Shown: in pieces, positions 1 through 7,242 of the stretch | How the letters are laid out: each line of letters starts with the position of its first letter | Numbering within the stretch: the first letter of the stretch is position 1 | Origin: a virus | Virus record (IMG/VR): IMGVR_UViG_3300030688_000133 | Location: 1-21,335 of that record | Direction: 5' to 3' (one strand) | DNA length: 21,335 nt | Made by a program: the position numbers and the translations under genes | The notes under the pieces: generated by a model | Databases searched by the model: none | Told to the model about the DNA's origin: nothing | What the model saw: the letters and a program-made list of their open reading frames with translations, nothing else

Positions 1-870
1 TGGCCCACTACGGGCGCGAATAAGATTGTCGTGTCGCCGGCGTCGTTTTTGGGCTCGATTGGCGTTGTTTCGACGATGCGCAAGGGCGGCGATGACAGCA
101 CGGTTGAGATTGTGTCGTCGAAGAGCCCAAACAAGCGTCCTAAGGCCGGGGATCCCGAAGGGCGCGCGGTCATTCAAGCGCGGATTGACGACCTGGCGGA
201 CGTGTTTATAGGGGCTGTCGCGAAGCATAGGGGTGTGACACCGGCGAAGGTGGAATCGGACTTCGGCCAGGGGGGCGTTTTGATCGGCGCCAAGGCCGTG
301 GCCGCCGGCATGGCCGACCAGGTCGGCGATTCAAATGACGCGTTTAATGCTCTTAGGGAGCTGGCCGATAGATCGACGGCCGACCAGAATAAGTATGGGC
401 GCTATGGCCCAACTTCCGCCATTACGAAAGGGGCGAACATGGCAGGACAACAGGGCGCCGAGACGCCTGTATTTACAACGATGGAGCAGCTTCGCGCGGC
501 GTGTCCGAGCCTGGTTGCCCAGCTGGAGGCTACGTTTCGCGCAGAGGGCGCCGAGACTGAGCGCGCACGGATAAAGGCAATCGACGCCATCGATAATCCT
601 AAGAACCGGGCTATTGCCGGCGAGGTGATTACCATAGCCAAATGGGACGGGAAGACGTCTCATGAGTCGCTGGCCTATCAAATCATGACGGCCGAGACTG
701 CAAAAACTGCTCAGATCGGCAAGAATCGCGAGGAGGATGCAAAGCTGATCCCTGCGATCAAGGATGCGCCGCAAAACGCGACTGAGCAGCAAGCGGATAA
801 AGCTGAGGCTGAGATGCTCGCCTCATTTATGAACGCGCGCCATGGGGCGGCGCCGAAGGGGGGCAAATAA
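1..870 (+). CDS. S49-family capsid maturation protease with C-terminal scaffold region, 5' partial
   Basis: The frame is open from base 1, so the N-terminus, including the usual nucleophilic serine region, lies outside the window; 289 residues are visible. The start reads ANKIVVSPASFLGSIGVV, the SppA/ClpP-like segment that follows the active serine in S49 peptidases. About 90 residues on, GVLIGAKAVAAGMADQVG matches the typical end of the peptidase core. The final 140 or so residues are charged, alanine/glutamate-rich and helix-prone, as expected for a scaffold segment. In lambda-type phages this protein (gpC-like) enters the procapsid, and its C-terminal part guides shell assembly before cleavage. 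It directly precedes the decoration and major capsid genes, as in the lambda order. An in-frame ATG with a ribosome site at 439 may yield scaffold alone. The family call is firm; the scaffold role is inferred from position and composition. Confidence 0.85.
   Translation, partial: WPTTGANKIVVSPASFLGSIGVVSTMRKGGDDSTVEIVSSKSPNKRPKAGDPEGRAVIQARIDDLADVFIGAVAKHRGVTPAKVESDFGQGGVLIGAKAVAAGMADQVGDSNDAFNALRELADRSTADQNKYGRYGPTSAITKGANMAGQQGAETPVFTTMEQLRAACPSLVAQLEATFRAEGAETERARIKAIDAIDNPKNRAIAGEVITIAKWDGKTSHESLAYQIMTAETAKTAQIGKNREEDAKLIPAIKDAPQNATEQQADKAEAEMLASFMNARHGAAPKGGK
439..870 (+). CDS. Possible nested scaffold protein (Nu3-like) from an internal start
   Basis: Inside the protease frame an ATG at 439 is preceded by GAAAGGGGCGAAC, a purine-rich ribosome site with AAAGGGG about five bases from the ATG. 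It would give a 143-residue protein starting MAGQQGAETPV and sharing the protease C-terminus. Lambda uses this arrangement: Nu3 scaffold is made from an internal start in gene C. The product lacks the peptidase core and is rich in Ala, Glu and Lys. That internal translation really happens is inferred from the ribosome site and the lambda precedent. Confidence 0.5.
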   Translation: MAGQQGAETPVFTTMEQLRAACPSLVAQLEATFRAEGAETERARIKAIDAIDNPKNRAIAGEVITIAKWDGKTSHESLAYQIMTAETAKTAQIGKNREEDAKLIPAIKDAPQNATEQQADKAEAEMLASFMNARHGAAPKGGK

Positions 871-1788
871 TTGGGAGACTACACGGTAGTTGGTAATTCC
901 TTTACGTGGGATGATGGTCTGGCGGGTGATTTCCCGCTGACTACGCAGCTCGCGACCATTAAGGGCAGCCAGGGCATGCTTGCGCGCTATACGGCGCTCG
1001 GGCAATCCTTGTTGACGATTGGCGCGGCGGTTGCCGGCGTGCATACGGGGACTGAGACGATTGCGCAGCCTACCTTGCAGGCCGGGGCTATTCCCGGTGT
1101 ATACAAATTGACGTGCACGGCCGTCAATGGGGGCGTTGGAACATTCTCAGTCATCAATCCGAAGGGGGTTCGCCTGGCGGACCTTACCCAGGCGGTGGCG
1201 TATACCGACCAGATCGGGTTGACCGTTGCCGGCGGCGCGGCGGTGGCCGCGGACACTTACACGATCACGGTGTCGACGTCTGGTGCCGGGCTGCAGGTCT
1301 CCAACATCGCCGAGGGCGTTAATGGTGGCGGGGCGACATTGACGGCTGCGACGATCCATGACGCGGCGGCTATTGCTGGTGAGTACCTGATCACCTGTAC
1401 GGCCGTTGTCGACGGCGTTGGAACTTATAGCGTGGTCGGCCCTGGCGGAGCGCTGGCGAATGCTACGCAGGCCGTTGCGTATACCACGCAAATCGGCTTT
1501 ACCATTGGGGGAGATCCGCCGGACGTCGGGGACTCGTTCATCGTTACCGTGTCGCCTGGGATTATCGAGCTTGTGGTTTGCAGCAACACTGCGGTGGACG
1601 GCAGCGCGGTTCTGTGGGGCCTGGTAGCAGAGCCCGATGGTGTTGATACGACTAATGGCGACGTGCTGTCTGCTGTCTATGTGACGGGCAAGTTCAATGA
1701 GGCAGCGGTGACGTTTGCTGCGGGCGACTCTTACGCTAACCATCTGAACGATAAGGCGACTATCTTCCTGGTGCCGATACACCCTTAA
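871..1788 (+). CDS. Head decoration protein, lambda D-like, with two inserted beta repeats
   Basis: Predicted capsid-stabilising protein bound to the outer shell. The start is TTG directly after the upstream TAA, with GGGGGG as ribosome site; no better start fits the N-terminal D-like sequence. At 305 residues it is far longer than lambda gpD (about 110). Residues 20-50 (GDFPLTTQLATI and following) and 231-305 (DGSAVLWGLVAEPDGVDT, then YVTGKFNEAAVTF) resemble the two parts of the D/HDPD fold. Between them lie two similar segments, about 73-136 and 168-229, each running GxYxLTCTAV, GVGT(F/Y)SV, TQAVAYTxQIGxT and ending TxTVS. This inserted domain type is known in phage decoration proteins, here duplicated. 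A paired-hairpin region follows the stop. D-like identity is well supported; the role of the repeats (surface display or spacing) is inferred. Confidence 0.8.
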   Translation: MGDYTVVGNSFTWDDGLAGDFPLTTQLATIKGSQGMLARYTALGQSLLTIGAAVAGVHTGTETIAQPTLQAGAIPGVYKLTCTAVNGGVGTFSVINPKGVRLADLTQAVAYTDQIGLTVAGGAAVAADTYTITVSTSGAGLQVSNIAEGVNGGGATLTAATIHDAAAIAGEYLITCTAVVDGVGTYSVVGPGGALANATQAVAYTTQIGFTIGGDPPDVGDSFIVTVSPGIIELVVCSNTAVDGSAVLWGLVAEPDGVDTTNGDVLSAVYVTGKFNEAAVTFAAGDSYANHLNDKATIFLVPIHP

Positions 1789-1803
1789 GTCCGGACCCCC
1801 TAA

Positions 1804-1880
1804 CCCCCAATACTGGGGGAAACGGGAGCCGATAAAGAGCTAAGGCCACTTCTCCAATTTGGGGAGGTGGCCTTTGCTTT
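1804..1880 (+). terminator. Double hairpin with terminator-like end between decoration and capsid genes
   Basis: The first hairpin is CCCCCA-ATAC-TGGGGG (1804-1819). After GATAAAGAGCT comes a second: GGCCACTTCTCC (1844-1855), loop AATTT, GGGGAGGTGGCC (1861-1872), 12 pairs with two G-T wobbles, followed by TTTGCTTT. It looks like a weak or partial terminator or an mRNA 3'-end stabiliser that could set relative output of decoration and capsid proteins. The AAAGAGCT linker recurs at 17832-17839 and 21138-21145, so this is probably a member of the repeat family found elsewhere in the window. Confidence 0.55.
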
Positions 1881-1924
1881 GGGTGATTTATGTTAACCGG
1901 GGATCCGGTTAGAAAGGGCTTGAA

Positions 1925-2986
1925 ATGCCTGACGAATATCCGTTGTTTAAGACGCGGACCATGCTCGCGGCGCTTGAACTGCGCACTGCTCCGCGGACGT
2001 TTGTGAAGGATACGTTCTTCCAGCGGGCGAGCCCGGTCTATACCGAGCGCGTGGACGTCGATATCTACACGTCTCAGCGGCGTGTGGCTGTTTATGTCGA
2101 CTCGACTGCCGAGGGAAACGTGATGAGCCGGGAAGGCTATACCACGTTCTCGTATAAGGTTCCTTATATCAAGGAGAAGATGGTAATCGAGCCGACCGAC
2201 CTTGAAAACAGGACGTACGGCGAGACGATCTACCAGGCGGAGTCTCCACAGCAGCGCGCCCTTCGGCAGCTCGCCATTGACATGGGCGTTCTCGACGATG
2301 CGATCACGCGTGCCGAGGAGCTGCAGGCAGTGCAGGCGCTCTTCCAGGGCAAGATACAGCTCAAAAACGGCGACTGGCTCATTTTCCCTGAGATGGCCAC
2401 TCACTTGATCACGGACCTGGAATTCGAGTGGACCGATACCGAAAACTCGGATCCGCTGGCCGATCTGGGCGTTTGGCGGCGCATGATCGTACGGGATGGG
2501 CGCATCGCTCCGGACGTCGTGATGATGGGCTCCGATGCGATGACGACGTTCCTGAATCACCCGAAAATATCGGGCAATCAGGCGGCGTTCTCCCAGGTCA
2601 AAATAAATCGCGGTATGATCGATCCTCAGATGCTCGCCGACGGCGTCATCTACTGGGGCTTCATCGCGGAGATCGGGTGCGACATCTACTCTTACGACGA
2701 GTGGTATGTTCCGCCGACTGCGCCGGCGAACTCGGAGGCGGTTCCGATGGTCCCGCTCAACCAGATCCTTATGGGGGCTTCGCGCGCTCGACGGGACATC
2801 ATCTACGCGCCGATCAAGGATATGCGATCGCTGATCCCTGTGGCGCGTTTCCCCAAGACCTGGATTACTCAGGATCCTTCTGCGCAGTGGCTTATGCTGC
2901 AGTCGGCGCCGCTGCTGATTCCTACCCAGGTTAACGCGACGGTTTCGGCTACGGTTTGCGCGCTGTCTAACGAGCAGCTGGGATAA
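1925..2986 (+). CDS. Major capsid protein, lambda gpE family
   Basis: 353 residues, close to lambda gpE (341). The N-terminal half (LFKTRTMLAALELRTAPRTF, then RVDVDIYTSQRRVAVYVDS) and the central part (VIEPTDLENRTYGETIYQ, then QLAIDMGVLDDAITRAEELQA) fit the Phage_cap_E family, which forms the icosahedral shell. The C-terminal half has the typical VMMGSDAMTTFLNHPKI stretch and the IGCDIYSYDEWYV stretch. The ATG at 1925 has AGAAAGGG six bases upstream. It follows protease and decoration genes in lambda order and is flanked on both sides by strong hairpins, which fits high and separately tuned expression. No N-terminal pro-domain is evident. Family call is secure. Confidence 0.9.
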   Translation: MPDEYPLFKTRTMLAALELRTAPRTFVKDTFFQRASPVYTERVDVDIYTSQRRVAVYVDSTAEGNVMSREGYTTFSYKVPYIKEKMVIEPTDLENRTYGETIYQAESPQQRALRQLAIDMGVLDDAITRAEELQAVQALFQGKIQLKNGDWLIFPEMATHLITDLEFEWTDTENSDPLADLGVWRRMIVRDGRIAPDVVMMGSDAMTTFLNHPKISGNQAAFSQVKINRGMIDPQMLADGVIYWGFIAEIGCDIYSYDEWYVPPTAPANSEAVPMVPLNQILMGASRARRDIIYAPIKDMRSLIPVARFPKTWITQDPSAQWLMLQSAPLLIPTQVNATVSATVCALSNEQLG

Positions 2987-3047
2987 GGGGCATTGCCCCT
3001 TTGGTAAGGGCCGTTCTGGCGTTGAGCCGGGACGGTTCTTTTCACGT
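2985..3047 (+). terminator. Two hairpins after the major capsid gene, ending in a T-rich tract and CACGTG
   Basis: The first hairpin, AAGGGGC-ATT-GCCCCTT (2985-3001), begins within the capsid stop codon. The second is CCGTTCTGGC (3011-3020), loop GTTGA, GCCGGGACGG (3026-3035), ten pairs including two G-T, followed by TTCTTTTC. This is a good candidate intrinsic terminator or 3' stabiliser. The tail TTTTCACGTG is repeated after a similar hairpin at 17869-17878. Confidence 0.65.
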
Positions 3048-3087
3048 GTAATGTTCGTCGCTGTGGCGGCGAGAAGGAATATGGGAC

Positions 3088-3369
3088 ATGGCGAAATATT
3101 ATGTGAATCCTGAGAAGTGCATTTCCATCAAGGGGAAGGCGCACAAGGCGGGATCTCTGGTCGAAATCGACGATAGTCAGGTTAAGCGATTGCTTGCCCG
3201 GAAGGTGATTAGCGACCCGGCTAAGCCGCTTCTTCCGACTCCGCAACAGGAGAAGGTGGCCGCGTTCAAGGCCAAGCCTCCGGTTAAAGTGGATGGATCG
3301 CGGGAGGATGGGCGGGCAGACGGGGCGCTATCGGATCCGGATGACGCGGTCAAGGGCCTTGTAGGTTAA
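3088..3369 (+). CDS. Small phage protein in the connector region, function unknown
   Basis: 93 residues, lysine-rich at first (KYYVNPEKCISIKGKAHKAG) and acidic near the end. The N-terminal half has the pattern of short Mu gp35-like phage proteins: a short strand, a GKAHKAGSLVEIDDSQ turn, then a helix VKRLLARKVI. It sits where head-completion genes are expected, between capsid and FII-like joining protein. The start at 3088 fits AAGGA nine bases upstream; an ATG at 3081 lies too close to that site and is in another frame. It ends four bases before the next start, so the two are probably co-translated. No catalytic motif is visible. Confidence 0.65.
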   Translation: MAKYYVNPEKCISIKGKAHKAGSLVEIDDSQVKRLLARKVISDPAKPLLPTPQQEKVAAFKAKPPVKVDGSREDGRADGALSDPDDAVKGLVG

Positions 3370-3373
3370 CCCG

Positions 3374-3727
3374 ATGCTTACTTTTGCTCAGGCTGAGGCG
3401 ATGGATGCAGCGGCGATTTATGGTGCGGAGTTTTCCGAGCCGGTTGTCTTCTGGGATGGGGAGAATTCGATCTCTGTTAATGGGATCGTGGATTTGACCC
3501 GCCAAGAAGTGGACTTGGATACCGGCGCCGCGGTGACGAATACGAAGCCGCGGGTTTCGTTGTGGGCGCCGCTGGTTCCATGGCCGTTGAAGTCTGACGC
3601 TGGGCAGTTCGTTGTTATTCGTGGGCTTCGGTACACGATTCGCAAGGTCGATGCGCAGGGTGACCTTGATGTGTCTGGGACTGCTGAGGGGTCTGTTGTT
3701 GTGGAGCTTAACAGGGCAAAGTCATGA
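3374..3727 (+). CDS. Head-tail joining protein, lambda gpFII-like
   Basis: 117 residues, the same length as lambda FII. Predicted mostly beta, with a central stretch resembling the FII plan: a strand before VDLTRQEVD, then PRVSLWAPLVPWPLKSDAGQ, then a late FVVIRGLRYTIRKVDAQGD (in FII, a GDTLTI-FWVDRV pattern). FII-like proteins complete the portal and provide the docking surface for the tail. Position between capsid and tail terminator agrees. The stop overlaps the next ATG (ATGA), which suggests translational coupling. No clear Shine-Dalgarno is seen before 3374. The call rests on length, position and pattern rather than strong identity. Confidence 0.6.
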   Translation: MLTFAQAEAMDAAAIYGAEFSEPVVFWDGENSISVNGIVDLTRQEVDLDTGAAVTNTKPRVSLWAPLVPWPLKSDAGQFVVIRGLRYTIRKVDAQGDLDVSGTAEGSVVVELNRAKS

Positions 3728-4275
3728 AATACCCAGTGCATTATCGCGTTGAGATCATGGAGAAGGCTCAGGAGATCTTGAAGCGCCAGGTTCATGGGCG
3801 GCCGGCTACGATTGCTCAGGATCGGGTTTATCGGCAGCGGTATTCACCGTTGGGTGATGACCCCGGGAAGACGGCGGCTTATTTGCCAGCTGTGATTATT
3901 TCGACGTTGCGGGAGGATACCGCGGCGATCGATTACACGCAGGAGCGGCGGACTATCGACCTGGTCATTGAGTGCTATGTGACGGATTTTAGCGACCTTG
4001 AAAATCCGTTAGATGTGCTGACCGAGCAGATTGAGACGATGCTCTATCGGGATCAGACGTTGGAGCGGACTGTGGAATGGATCCGCAACAAGTCCAGCGA
4101 GTGGATCTACGATAAGGACAGCGAATCGGAGATCGAGGGTTGTAGGGTGACCTACGAGGTGAAGTACATCAAGGATTCTACTTCTACCCTGCCGCTGGAT
4201 GATTTTGACGAGGTTGACATGACGACGGAGATTGGCAGCGACACGAGGTCGCAGATTATCGAGGTGACGCAGTGA
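3724..4275 (+). CDS. Probable tail terminator / tail completion protein
   Basis: 183 residues. The pattern is an N-terminal helix (VEIMEKAQEILKRQV), a proline-rich strand section ending LPAVIISTLREDT, a strand RRTIDLVIECYVTD, a helix PLDVLTEQIETMLY and a strand VTYEVKYI. This follows the lambda gpU / Mu gp37-type terminators that cap the tail tube. It sits just before the DUF2635 and sheath genes, the Mu gp37 position. ATGA overlap with the upstream gene and GTGA overlap with the downstream gene show tight coupling. The C-terminal 25 residues are acidic (DDFDEVDMTTEIGSD). Assigned by fold pattern and position, not by a diagnostic motif. Confidence 0.6.
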   Translation: MKYPVHYRVEIMEKAQEILKRQVHGRPATIAQDRVYRQRYSPLGDDPGKTAAYLPAVIISTLREDTAAIDYTQERRTIDLVIECYVTDFSDLENPLDVLTEQIETMLYRDQTLERTVEWIRNKSSEWIYDKDSESEIEGCRVTYEVKYIKDSTSTLPLDDFDEVDMTTEIGSDTRSQIIEVTQ

Positions 4276-4589
4276 TCATTGTTGTTAAGCCGCGGCCTGG
4301 GATTATTTTGCATAATCCGGGCAACTTTATGCGGCTGATTGATGCCGAAGGGTCGCCTGTTGTGCTTAGCGGCTACTGGCAGCGTCGCATTAATGATGGG
4401 GATGCGATTGTTGTTCCGGAAACCTCTCTACCGGCAAGCGAGCCCATTCTCTCCGAAACGGAGAGACCTGGAGCTCCGGACCTATCTGCCCCACAGGCGG
4501 CGCCCGTGGCCCAGGCTGTGGCCAGCGGTGGAACTCCGGCTGCAGTTGCGCCGATCGCGGCGGTTGATGCGCCAAATGGAGGGGCGTAA
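4272..4589 (+). CDS. DUF2635-family protein (Mu gp38 position) with a repeat-derived C-terminal extension
   Basis: The first 50 or so residues (VVKPRPGIILHNPGN, then GYWQRRINDGDAIVV) match the small DUF2635 family found just upstream of sheath genes in Mu-like phages; usual length is about 50-70 residues. Start is GTG overlapping the upstream TGA. The protein continues to 105 residues. Its extension begins with ETSLPASEPILSETERPGAP, which is the translated copy of the intergenic paired-hairpin repeat at 4421-4476, followed by an Ala/Pro-rich tail. The repeat thus seems to have entered the gene and added a low-complexity tail without breaking the frame. Function of the family is unknown; a role in tail assembly is inferred from position. 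Confidence 0.75.
   Translation: MIIVVKPRPGIILHNPGNFMRLIDAEGSPVVLSGYWQRRINDGDAIVVPETSLPASEPILSETERPGAPDLSAPQAAPVAQAVASGGTPAAVAPIAAVDAPNGGA
4421..4476 (+). repeat. Paired-hairpin repeat, copy inside the DUF2635 reading frame
   Basis: It begins AACCTCTCTACC and ends GAGACCTGGAGCTC, nearly the same as the intergenic copies at 6343 and 15664. The second hairpin is intact: TCTCTCCG (4448-4455), loop AAA, CGGAGAGA (4459-4466). The first hairpin (ACCGG CAAG CGAGC) has lost pairing, as might follow from coding constraint. Similarity to the 6343 copy runs on into a shared TCCGGA. Confidence 0.85.
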
Positions 4590-4591
4590 CC

Positions 4592-6331
4592 TTGCCTATT
4601 GATTTTCAGACTATTCCTACTGCCGATCGCGTGCCGTTCACTTTTGTGGAGTGGAATAACACGAATGCGCTGCCGCCTCAGGTGCAGCAGTTCCAGGCGT
4701 GGATGATTGGGCAGAGCGCTGCGGGGTCGGCGGGAGTGTTAAATACTCCTACTCTGGTCTCTAGCCTGGCGCAGGCGCAGAATAGCTACGGCCCTGGTTC
4801 GATGCTGGCTCAGATGTGTCGTGTGTGGTTTCAGAACAACACGTCGACTCCGTTGTGGATTACGGCACTCGCGGATAACGAGGCCGGAACGAAGTCCACG
4901 GCAACATTGACCATCCCTTCTGTGGCGATCACGGGAGCGACTAACGCTACTCCGATCGTTGTGACGGCCGCAGGGCACGGATTGACGACTGGGCAGAAGG
5001 TTGTTGTCGCATCGGTGGGCGGCAATACGAACGCGAATGGCACGAACTACGTTTCTGTGCTTTCTGCGTCGACGTTTGCTCTTTACTCCGATGCCGGCTT
5101 GACGACTGCGATTGCTGGGAATGCGGCTTATACGGCAGCGACGGGCACCGTTACGGGCTGCGCACTGGCGTCGGGGACGCTGGCTTTCTATATTGGCGGA
5201 CGGCAGTATGTTGCCGGCATTGTTGCGGGGATGGCGCCGAGCCAGACGGCCACGGCGCTGGCGGGAGCCATTAACGCCGATACGACTTGCTGCGTTACGG
5301 CCGTTGCGGCCGGCTCCGTGGTGACGTTGACGGTTAATTGGGCAGGCGTCGCCAATATGGGGCCTGGCTCTACGTACGATCTCGACTTGCGGTTTAACTA
5401 TCTCTCTGGAGACGCTTACCCGGCCGGGGTTACGTTTGTTATTGCTCAGACGGCCGCAGGGACGGGGAATCCAAATATCTCGTCGGCTATTACAGCGGTT
5501 GGGGACACCCAATACAATGTCGTGGTCAACCCTTATACCGATGCGCTCAATCTTCCCCTTCTGGTTGCCGAACTCAATCGCAGGGGTGGCCCAACCCTGC
5601 AAGCGTACGGAGTTGCTGTCTCCGCGCTTGCGGGCACCATGGGCAGCGCTGCGACCTTCGGCGCTACGCAGAACGCCTTGTTCGTTACGGTAACGCCGGC
5701 GAACTCGATGCCGTCGCCTTCGTGGGAATATGCAGCCGGGATTGCTGCTGTTGTGGCCTTCTACGGAAATCAGGATCCTGCGGCGCCGTTCCAGACGTTG
5801 CCCATCGCTGGGATCTATCCACCGGCGCCGGCCGATCGGTTCACCATGTCCGAGCAGAATACTCTGCTCTACACGGGGATGTCCACATTCGCGGTTTCGG
5901 CGTCGGGAGTGGTCAGTATACAAAGACTGATTACGACATATCAGACGAACCAGGCCGGAGCTCCGGACGCGAGCTACTTGGATGTGCCGACCATCTTCAC
6001 GCTCAGTCGATTGACGTACGATGTGCGCACGATGATTGCGACGAAGTATCCGAGGTCCAAGCTTGCGAGCGACGGCATCACTTATTCGGTGGGACAAAAT
6101 GTTGTCACCCCGAAGACGATCACGGCCGAGCTCGTTGCGCTTGCCCAGGGATGGGCGAGCGATGCGATCATTCAGGATGTGCCGGCGTTCGTTTCGGGGC
6201 TGATCGTCGAGAGGAACTCGACTAACCCGAATCGACTGGACGTGTTGATGCCTCCGAACCTCATGAACCAGTTTATGACGGCGGCGATACAGATTCAGTT
6301 TGTGCTGCTGGAGGCGACCGCGGCAGGCTAA
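4592..6331 (+). CDS. Contractile tail sheath protein (Mu gpL-like) with inserted module
   Basis: 579 residues; Mu-type sheaths are about 500. The TTG start (LPIDFQTIPTADRVPFTFVE) matches the usual N-terminus of the family, and no ATG fits. Typical parts are PGSMLAQMCRVWFQNN, VVVNPYTDALNLPLLVAEL, the IYPPAPADRFTMSEQN loop and the C-terminal PNLMNQFMTAAIQIQFVLLE. The protein polymerises around the tube and contracts to drive it through the envelope. Residues about 111-190, between KSTATLTI and ASGTLAFYIGG, form an extra unit: TPIVVTAAGHGLTTGQKVVV, then a TFALYSDAGLTTA stretch. Such HGLxxGxxV units occur in other phage structural proteins, often annotated as FCCH-like. Here it interrupts a sheath domain and probably sits on the outer surface. 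A repeat follows 11 bases after the stop. Confidence 0.9.
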   Translation: MPIDFQTIPTADRVPFTFVEWNNTNALPPQVQQFQAWMIGQSAAGSAGVLNTPTLVSSLAQAQNSYGPGSMLAQMCRVWFQNNTSTPLWITALADNEAGTKSTATLTIPSVAITGATNATPIVVTAAGHGLTTGQKVVVASVGGNTNANGTNYVSVLSASTFALYSDAGLTTAIAGNAAYTAATGTVTGCALASGTLAFYIGGRQYVAGIVAGMAPSQTATALAGAINADTTCCVTAVAAGSVVTLTVNWAGVANMGPGSTYDLDLRFNYLSGDAYPAGVTFVIAQTAAGTGNPNISSAITAVGDTQYNVVVNPYTDALNLPLLVAELNRRGGPTLQAYGVAVSALAGTMGSAATFGATQNALFVTVTPANSMPSPSWEYAAGIAAVVAFYGNQDPAAPFQTLPIAGIYPPAPADRFTMSEQNTLLYTGMSTFAVSASGVVSIQRLITTYQTNQAGAPDASYLDVPTIFTLSRLTYDVRTMIATKYPRSKLASDGITYSVGQNVVTPKTITAELVALAQGWASDAIIQDVPAFVSGLIVERNSTNPNRLDVLMPPNLMNQFMTAAIQIQFVLLEATAAG

Positions 6332-6342
6332 CCCCTCTCAGG

Positions 6343-6396
6343 AACCTCTCTACCCGCAAGTGGGTCCCTTCTCTCCGGTGCGGAGAGACCAGGAGA
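6343..6396 (+). repeat. Paired-hairpin repeat between sheath and tube genes
   Basis: Hairpin 1 is ACCCG (6352-6356), CAAG, TGGGT (6361-6365), keeping a G-T pair where other copies have G-C. Hairpin 2 is TCTCTCCG (6370-6377), loop GTG instead of AAA, CGGAGAGA (6381-6388). AGGAGA follows. It begins 11 bases after the sheath stop. The rest of the gap to 6448 carries the tube ribosome site AAGGAG (6436-6441). A 3' stabiliser or processing role is inference. Confidence 0.85.
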
Positions 6397-6448
6397 TCCG
6401 GAGCGCTGGCGAGAGGTTTGCGAGTTTTTGACGGGAAGGAGATGACTT

Positions 6449-6829
6449 ATGGCGAATCCTATGGCGAGAGTCGGCGGGATTATTTACGTGAAGGTTGACG
6501 GCCAGCAAATCATGGCTAAAGGGTCATTCACCTATACGCTCGGGGTACCGATCAGGAAATCGGTTGTCGGGTCTGACGGCGTACACGGCTACTCAGAGAT
6601 GCCGACTGCAGGGTATTTGGAGGGCGAAGCCACGGACTCTCTGGGTTTCTCGTTGAGCGACTTCCAGAGCATCACCAATGCTACGGTTACCCTCGAATTG
6701 GCCAATGGGAAGGTCATTGCGTACAATAACGCCGTTTTTACTGGCGATGGGACTGCGCAGACGGAGGAAGGCAATTTCAAGGTTCGCTTTGATTCGCCTA
6801 ATGTAACAGAAATTGGAGTGACGTCATGA
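6449..6829 (+). CDS. Tail tube protein (Mu gpM-like)
   Basis: 126 residues, close to the usual 115-120. The order GGIIYVKVDGQQIMAKGSFT, then GSDGVHGYSEMPTAGYLEGE, then VTLELANGKVIAYNNAVFTG is that of the Phage_tail_tube family of Mu and related phages. It builds the inner tube inside the sheath, stacked as hexameric rings, and directly follows the sheath gene as expected. The start at 6449 has AAGGAG seven bases upstream; the upstream ATG at 6442 overlaps the end of that ribosome site and is in another frame. The stop overlaps the next gene (ATGA). Confidence 0.88.
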   Translation: MANPMARVGGIIYVKVDGQQIMAKGSFTYTLGVPIRKSVVGSDGVHGYSEMPTAGYLEGEATDSLGFSLSDFQSITNATVTLELANGKVIAYNNAVFTGDGTAQTEEGNFKVRFDSPNVTEIGVTS

Positions 6830-7242
6830 TTGTTGTAGAGGGCGAGATTAAGGATCCGGAGCTGATCGAGGAGATCTGGGGGCCTGGCTTTGGGCCGGTT
6901 GAGGACGATGACAGGGAGGGCGAGACGAAGGTAAACCCCTTGCTACGCAAGAGGCGCGTGCACTTTACGGCGGACTATATCGGCGTTGAGCTGAGAAAGC
7001 CCGTCACGCTCCTGGATGGCGAAACAACGTCGCTCCTGAAGCTGACCGAGCCGTACACAGGTGATCTGGTTGCTATGGACGCGGCCAAGCAAGGCATGGC
7101 CAAGCTGGTTATTCTCCTTACCGCCGTTGCGGGAATTTCCGCCGGTGAGGCCCGCAAGAAGATCAAGGCCGGCGACTTTATTCTGTTGTCTGAGGTCCTG
7201 AACGGTTTTTTGTCCGATGGCCTTCTAATCACCTTGACTTAA
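6826..7242 (+). CDS. Tail assembly chaperone, short form (Mu gp41 / P2 gpE-like)
   Basis: 138 residues, coupled to the tube gene by ATGA. The second half (VELRKPVTLLDGETTSLLKL, then the helix AAKQGMAKLVILLTAVAGIS and IKAGDFILLSEVLNGFL) matches Mu gp41-type chaperones that bind the tape measure before tube polymerisation. The N-terminal 45 residues are highly acidic (ELIEEIWGPGFGPVEDDDRE). Thirteen residues before the stop the frame contains T-TTT-TTG, the classic -1 slip site of P2-type tails, so this is the un-shifted product. Family and position agree well. Confidence 0.8.
   Translation: MIVVEGEIKDPELIEEIWGPGFGPVEDDDREGETKVNPLLRKRRVHFTADYIGVELRKPVTLLDGETTSLLKLTEPYTGDLVAMDAAKQGMAKLVILLTAVAGISAGEARKKIKAGDFILLSEVLNGFLSDGLLITLT

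Noticed and set aside
1760-2560. 266-residue open frame on the minus strand
   Set aside because: It is antisense to the major capsid gene, whose identity is clear.
4739-6097. 452-residue open frame on the minus strand
   Set aside because: It is antisense to the sheath gene, very rich in Arg and Ser, has no family features and arises from codon bias of the plus strand.
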